Origin: Trichostrongylus colubriformis
Lineage: Eukaryota > Nematoda > Chromadorea > Rhabditida > Trichostrongylidae
Length of the DNA stretch: 64,000 nucleotides
Direction of reading: 5' to 3'
NCBI GenBank assembly: GCA_963978905.1
Contig: OZ022260.1
Location: forward strand, 9,475,725-9,539,724
Positions 57,721 to 64,000 of this stretch are shown one piece after another. How positions within the stretch are numbered: the first letter of the stretch is position 1; every line of letters starts with the position of its first letter. The translations under genes and the position numbers were made by a program. The notes under the pieces are model-generated. The model was not told where the DNA came from, did not search any database, and worked only from the letters and a program-made list of their open reading frames with translations.

Positions 57721-58766
57721 ATCCCTCTCAGTAGGTATTAGGAAATAAATGTAGCCATCAAAAATTAATGTAAAAGCCCTGTCAGAAATCATTGCTTATA
57801 AGATTTCGAGGACAGCACTTGTACACTGCGTGCTCTGGGAAAAAAGGTATTCATCTTTTGTTCTCCATGTTCCCGTGGTACTTCAACGCTCACACTGTTT
57901 GTTCGATGGTCACCAATGCTCAATTATAGGATTTTTCCCCGTCGCGACGATGCTGTGAGGGTAATTTGATGTGACTTTTTTTGCACGAGATCCCTCTCTC
58001 TCCAATTACATTTATCCGATAACCATGATGCAGTACCACGTCAACTCGTTACCTTCAAATTAACTCTGAACAACTCAATTGCTGTTGCTCATCAGCTGCG
58101 AAGTGTTTCTATATTTGGAATGACTGCACCCACCCCCTCCGTTATTGAGCTCTAGGTGTTTTCTTGCAGTACGATATTGGTTGGAAATTCTGGTCATTTA
58201 GAATGTATGAGAACCATCACATGGTTTACTACTAATTCTTATAAAGTGAACAGGAAGCTCTAAGTTCCTCATCTCATTTTTTCCTCTTTTTATATCTCAT
58301 CTTAGGCATTGCGCTAATAAGGGAGGGGGGGGGGCATGTCAGGGATTCTTGAACCAAATCACCGCATCCCTAATGTGCCACACTGGTCATGGAGCGTTAG
58401 TCATTCATATGCCTTTAAATTACGAACATGTCTCTCAAACTCGTCTTGTGAGAAATCATCCTGAAACAGCGGATTCTATAACATGTCCCCCCTCACTCGT
58501 TTCGTTCAACTCAATCATTCTATTCCTTTTACTCCTTTTATTTTTTCATTGCATTCCTCTTCATCATTTAGTTTCATCATTTGTTTTACTCGCTTATTTC
58601 TTCTCAATCTCCAAGCCCTTGCGGCAATCCTCTATTATTTGATTAGTTGTTGCCTTTCTTTTTTCCTTTCATTTTCAAATTTCCGTTGTTCCTTTCTACT
58701 CTCTCGCATTTCTGACTTTCTCTCCGCCCAACTGTGGGTCTGTACACCTGTTTGATTGCTACTTCT
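57721..58766. other. Intergenic; 10-G tract
   Basis: A run of 10 G at 58325-58334. No gene seen. Confidence 0.4.
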
Positions 58767-58948
<182 letters not shown>

Positions 58949-60209
58949 TATCATCTATTTGTTCGTGTGTCTGTTGTGAGTGTGTCTGTTTATCTGCTTG
59001 AGTGTGCCTACTTGTAGTTTAAATCAATACACCTACCTGCTCATCTACTTTCATTTTTCTTCCCATTCTTTTCTTTTCTGTGCTTCTCATTCTCATTTTT
59101 CTTATATTTTTACATATATTTTTCTTCCATTATTTCCTTAATCTCCTATATCTTTTTTCATTCTCAGCTGAACGCTATTACTCCTTATCAATACCCAGTT
59201 GAATAAATATAATAAAAGTATGTATCGCAATAATAGGCAGCGTCATATTTATGCTTGCATTCTAGTCCTTCAGCTTTCCGTTTAGGCTATACTCCTTATC
59301 AATACACAGTTTTCTTGGATTTGAATTTTACATTATCTTCAAACTTCTCTCTGTTAGTCACAATGATGTGAGTAATACGGGCAGGGATTGATGTTACCGT
59401 ATGCAACCTCACCAAGCAGCAATTCCCTGTATGATTTTATGGGATTCTAATACTATAGGAATCACCACATGTCTTCCATAATCCCTAATCATCTTTTTAT
59501 AGGATTCTAGTGGTCGCGTGATGTACATGAAAAAACCAAGCATTTCCCGATGGATTTATATCTCTTCACATTTTCCCTTCCATCAGAAAATGTCCTTTTA
59601 TCTTCGATATCTTGTTTTTTTTTGCGTAATTACGCTTTCGTCCACGCGAGAAGTGCGAAGCTTCTCCTGGATTCTATTTTTTCAAAGCCGAATGGCCATA
59701 AATTTCATGAAGAAGAAATGAATTTCATAGATGATTAATAAGTCGGTACTATTGATTCACCTTTCTTATCGTTCGTTCGTTAGGGCGTGGCGAAAAGCAC
59801 TTTCTCATAGAGCAGCCAATCACTCGCTTATCTGAGAGTTGCCGGCAACATCTTATTATCACTTATCATCTGTTATCACTTATCGCCTATCGTCTGTTAT
59901 GCATTGATGAACTATGATGCTCCGTTTGTAGAATTTTCTCGAACATGCACAGGTGAGGTATCGTGTTGGATACGCCATGTATTTGTCATCAAATCCGTTT
60001 ATTTGACATTGTACTAATGCCGGGGGGGGGGCAATTTGTTGAGATCTGAACAGTAATGTGTATCAACGTAACTATTGTGCGTGATATCTAGGCTCGCTAT
60101 CGACACTCCAGTCATATAAAGTCTTTTCAGTGTTCTACACTGAACAAGTTTCCTCTTAAAGTCCTCAATATTGCACCAAACATTCATTTCATAGGGTTAG
60201 AGTAGAGCT
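58949..60209. other. Intergenic, nothing recognised
   Basis: ACTCCTTATCAATAC.CAGTT is repeated at about 59180 and 59289. A run of 10 G is at 60022-60031. A short frame from ATG 59588 has a signal-peptide-like start but nothing else supports it. Confidence 0.4.
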
Positions 60210-60475
60210 TAAGTGAATAGATCCGGGTGTGTGCACTTGCGTCGAATTTTTGCTTTGCGAGGTCGCACTCGCGGCGCCGTCAGCACATCTTGCCGCGGTC
60301 GGTTGGAATTCTCAGGAAGCAGGGGTCTGATACCATGGAGGTCCTTTAAGAAATAGCGGTAATCTTCAAGGGAGTGTCGCAATGTACGCAATCGCACGCG
60401 AGGAAATCCGCGGAGCCCCTCGCCGCGCGAAAATTCGACATAAGTGTGCACACACAATAAGTCCAGTTGGATCTC
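60210..60475. repeat. Foldback with arms of about 65 bp
   Basis: Arms about 60210-60274 and 60409-60475 share GTGTGTGCAC, TGTCGAATTTT/CGTCGAATTTT and CGAGG..GC blocks. It accounts for much of the 147-codon minus-strand frame at 60209-60652. Confidence 0.6.
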
Positions 60476-61189
60476 CGGTGGAGAAGAAACAGAGGGGTTA
60501 ACCCTTGCTGACCACAGATCCCATCTTAACCCTTGGGTGCATAGCGCAATCGTGCGGACAGCCCTTGTTGGGGAAGGAGAAGTGGAAGAAGACACAACTT
60601 GGAAGAGAGCTCGAGACATGTTTTTTTTTGCGATAATGTGTTTTTCACACATGTAATTAGTGTATAATTTGTTGTGAGATAGTTAGTGGCAAAGTTCCAA
60701 GTGACGTCACTATCTGCTCCTACGCGAGTTGTGAAGGGGTCTGAAGCAAAGGAAATTAAGTTCTTTACGCTGTTAAGCGTAAGAAAGGCCTCAAGACCGG
60801 TGAAAATTGGGAGGGTAATCGAAAAATGCACTTCACTTCCTTATAGCCTATTGCCGGAAATCCGTAGCGCAGTGTTATTTACCCAGCTGTTACTTATAGC
60901 GGATTTTTTCAACTGTAAAATATTCCAAAGCGTTGAGCGCTCATACACTTCCTCTCTGATTATTTATAGTTCCCCTAAGGACCATGAAACCCCTAAATAC
61001 GACTGTTTTGGGACTTATACCTGATCCTCTATTTGCCCCCATGAACGCCGTCGATTCCTCATCTTGCCTTATAAGGGCAAAGTCGTCGCATGTTTTCCAA
61101 TTTATGACCTATAAAGCCTTCGCTCAAGATCTAGGCTAAGCCACCCACTTCCCGGGCCGAGTATTCTTCCAGTACCATTTTTTCAAAGT
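60476..61189. other. Intergenic, nothing recognised
   Basis: Overlapping frames of about 70-110 codons at 60526-61024 lack support. Confidence 0.35.
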
Positions 61190-61379
61190 TTATCGAAGCT
61201 TTTTACTTTTGGAAGTTTCTTTCATTCCAAAATACCTGAAAATTCCTTCAACCACTTGAGAGGGGGTTTTTCCAAAAATAAACATTCTCAGAAAGGAAAC
61301 TCTTCATTGCGAACGTTTCTTAGGTTTCTTCTTTCGTTTTTCCTTAGTGCGTAAAGTGCTTCAAGTGCATGTTTCAAGA

Positions 61380-61440
61380 TGTTCGTGGAACAATTCAAGA
61401 AGAAAGCTTCCAGTAGTTTCTGGAATATTCTAGAAAATGC
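61380..61440. promoter_or_regulatory. Heat-shock element cluster
   Basis: TTCTGGAATATTCTAGAA at 61418-61435 is four perfectly spaced alternating pentamers (TTC-2-GAA-2-TTC-2-GAA), that is, two copies of the nematode heat-shock consensus TTCTRGAA. Just upstream are TTCAAGAA at 61394-61401 and further GAA/TTC half-sites, and more lie back to about 61190. This is a strong predicted HSF-1 binding site. No heat-shock gene is visible on either side in the window, so its target, if any, is unknown. Confidence 0.65.
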
Positions 61441-61544
61441 GTGGATTCTTTCGTAATGGTTGTTTTTATTTCCTTGAGAGTATGTTGCAGATGCCCCTCC
61501 CTTTGCTAATTTTTATGAAAAATCATTTCAAATGTTATTTTTAT

Positions 61545-61690
61545 TTTTTGATAGCTGCTGATTGCCTTCACAGCCGGCAGCGAGAGAGTTGTTGTTAGGA
61601 TGATGAATCATGGGCAAAAGATTTGGTCTTGGACGGTACTCGAACCCACACTCCATGTTTTTTGGGCAATTATGATGTGCATTTGAAATG
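61545..61690 (-). mobile_element. SINE S2 copy with tRNA-like 3' head half
   Basis: On the minus strand, GTGGGTTCGAGTACC (T arm and B box) is followed by CCAAGAC, the exact complement of the GTCTTGG acceptor half at 15220-15226, then a body ending near GCAGCTATCAAAAAATAAAA. The 5' half of the head is worn. Confidence 0.55.
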
Positions 61691-64000
61691 TATTTTTGTA
61701 ATAGTTATCTCTATTTATTTTAAGTCATAGAATGGATTTTTCTATTGAACTAACCATTTGTTGACCGTTTCTATGGTTTTTGTCGTAAAAAATTGATAGG
61801 AAAAAGCTGTCTAATCAGATATCGTCCTATATTAAGCCCTAATATTTGCGATTTGTCATGTGTGTGTGTGCAAATGTAGCGAAGTGGCTACAGGCGCAGC
61901 TATGCACACATACTCCTACAAGGGATCGATTCTTTGGGCTGAGTAAACGTTTTCACTTCTATGTACTTTCACGGCAAAGCTGTCTGGGGGCCGTGGGTGC
62001 AAGGTTTAATAGTGCCACGACGCGATTAAAAATGGCGCCCGACGTTGCTTTTTGTGCTCCTTGGATGGATTGGCGGCATGGCTTTAGTTCTGCGAATCTC
62101 GTATCAGGACAAACGAGCACCAGAGCGTTCCTTAGTGACAGATCAACTGGTGACAGATTTCGGGTCAATGTGGGTTTGATGGAAAGGGGAGGAGGAGACG
62201 CGGTATAATGCAACATTTGTGTTTCGCACCAGTACACTACGCTCTTCCTGTGTAGAAGAAGGAAATAGTGATAGTGAATTTCAGTCCACGCCATATTGCA
62301 CCCCCTCCCCGTACCCACAGCGACCCCATATTTGCTTACGATGGCTAATATATTGGCCTGTGAACATTGCGCGTCCTTTAAATCATTGCATAAACCACCT
62401 ATGTACCTGTAATACGTTCGCAATTTTGTTAGAATTCGTTATGATTGCTGAGAGGGTACAGTGGGAGTCGAGGATAAATCGACAGGGCGGGTGATTGTAT
62501 TTGACCTGATAGAAGGGCAAGTTCATGGCGCATTCCCGGGCGGGCGGTTTCCATACTGCCTCTGATTGCTCTGAATGTAGCAATAAACATAACAATCCGG
62601 TAACATTTTTCGAGATTGTAGAGGTCAAAAAAGGGGTTCGTATTTGGCCCCCGTAGAGTGGGAGTCGTACTGAATCTACTACTTTTCTCGACACCTGGGA
62701 GTGCCCTGCTGCTGAGCATGGTGCGGTGAGTTGAGGAACATCGTTTGGGGGGGGGGGGGGGGATTTTTCATTTGATCAAAGCATAATTATGGTTCGTGAG
62801 TGACGACCAGGCAGGGAACGCGGGGGACGGCGGAAAGGGGGGTGGGGGAGAATTGTATGATACCATACTCTTCCACGTTGCGTTTTACTCTGGTTACCAT
62901 GTTAGAGATTTTATATATATTTTATGTTTATTTATGTGTGTATTCTCATTCTATCTGCTGTGTAAGCTGTATCGTTTCATGGGCGATATCGCTGATTGTC
63001 GTGCTGGCGGGGCCTAAAAGGATTAGCTTTGGCTGTTAGGCCTGTTTCTGCTCCACTGAATGCTTAGTGATTTGAAGTGGGTATGTTTGTGTGCCCTCAA
63101 GCGTGATCTTTCTATAGTACTTTCAAGAATTTGTAGAAATCACTTTTCAAACTTTGGAAGCGTCGTTCGGAAGGTTCTACAACGATTCGTTATCTGACAA
63201 TACTTGACAGACACCTTTAGAAGCTTGACACAAAAATTAGTATTATTCCTGCTGTTGGAAGAACAACGTAATTTTGTAGATTTTATATAATTTTGTAGAT
63301 ATTTAATTTTGTGGATTTGTAGCTTAACCTGGCCGTGTTGCGCCATGCATCCAATCTCCACCCAGAATCGTGAGAACATTTGAAAGATGATCTGACTGCA
63401 TATATGAATCTTAGCTGTCAGATTTTGTTTGTAACACAACTTTCAGCCCTACTCCCTCTTCACAACTCCAGTGCAGTCTGACAGATTCTAGAATCCTCTT
63501 GGACCTTAAGCGCGATATGAGATTGCATGCTAGCTGATTGTGTTTGAGATCTACTTCTGGATCTCACAATCAGCATCTTTCTCTTGTTTTTTTCCTGTTT
63601 TTTTTTTTCGACTTTTGTTTTCAACGATCCTCTTCTCAGTTGTGATCGCAGTACTTTCAATGACATCACATTATCATCTAGCGTTTGTGGTCATGTATTC
63701 GCTAAAAACTTAGGCATACCTTTATCAATGTCTTGGCAGAATCGTTTTCTCTTCTGTTGAATTTCAAAAAAGGACGCAAATTCACGGATCACCCAGACCC
63801 TAATTGTGGAAGGCAAGTACATGAGGGTGGTATTGATGGTAGGGGGAGGGCAGTATGGGTAGATTTGGATAGCTCTGATACGACAATATTCTATCCAAAG
63901 TGACGAACATTGTGATTTTCAGCATTAGTTGTGGTATGCTGAGCGAAATTCACGCTGAAAGCGCTAAATATGCTGAAGGCAAATTCACGAATCACTCAGA
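61691..64000. other. Intergenic; 16-G tract, nothing else recognised
   Basis: A run of 16 G at 62747-62762. AGCGAAGTGGCTACAGGCGC with AGGGATCGATTC (about 61879-61931) is weakly tRNA-like. GGCAAATTCACGAATCAC.CAGA at the window end resembles 63776-63797. Frames of up to 154 codons at 61846-62423 have no recognised motif. Confidence 0.4.

Noticed and set aside
59588..59721. Small secreted peptide gene
   Set aside because: Only the hydrophobic start supports it; no processing sites, splice signals or poly(A) signal were identified.

Overview
The window looks like a gene-poor, repeat-dense piece of a nematode chromosome, most likely from a clade V (strongylid, hookworm-like) parasite. The evidence is: a single-lamin gene split by short introns with GTGAGT donors and TTTCAG acceptors; mariner relics; a jockey/CR1-like LINE; many TA-flanked MITEs; tRNA-derived SINEs; and long C/G homopolymer tracts. 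A run of N at 12916-13115 marks a draft assembly. No bacterial operon, phage or CRISPR structure is present.

Only one cellular protein gene is clear. The last five exons of lamin (lmn-1) lie on the plus strand at 212-2588. They run from the end of the coiled-coil rod through the nuclear localisation signal and the Ig-like lamin tail domain to a farnesylation CaaX box (CLIM). The last intron is swollen by a small duplication and an 886-bp MITE that ends 25 nt before the terminal exon. Four other short stretches look like exons by open frame plus splice or polyadenylation signals (22111-22189, 24197-24371, 29166-29306, 46979-47209). None matches a family I recognise, and all are low confidence.

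The rest is layered mobile DNA. 3.7-10.1 kb: a foldback, copy 1 of repeat R1, a long-TIR element (5337-7375) with a second GC-rich element nested inside it and flanked by a 9-bp duplication, an internally deleted mariner (7519-8411) and a small foldback. 10.6-12.9 kb: a 5'-truncated, frameshifted non-LTR retrotransposon. 15-19.5 kb: a tRNA-like sequence, a foldback plus 145-bp tandem repeat, a TA-flanked composite (16496-17645) with a MITE nested inside, and a second long-TIR element (18417-19466). 20.7-25.3 kb: tandem repeats, including a 180-bp satellite in three nearly identical copies. 31-36 kb: mariner MITEs, TTAA-flanked elements and a palindrome with arms of about 200 bp. 37-43 kb: R1 copy 2 with a perfect 24-bp-arm palindrome, other hairpins, and a 229-codon open frame of unknown meaning. 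44-53.3 kb: four copies of a tRNA-derived SINE (one split by a later insertion), a third long-TIR element and a large foldback. 55-64 kb: repeat fragments, a (TGTA)/(CTGT) microsatellite, a foldback and an isolated cluster of heat-shock elements.

I found no undescribed multi-gene system. The most informative signals are the nesting order of the transposons, which can be read directly from target-site duplications, and the strong heat-shock-element cluster at 61.4 kb with no visible gene next to it. Boundaries of diverged repeats are by-eye estimates.
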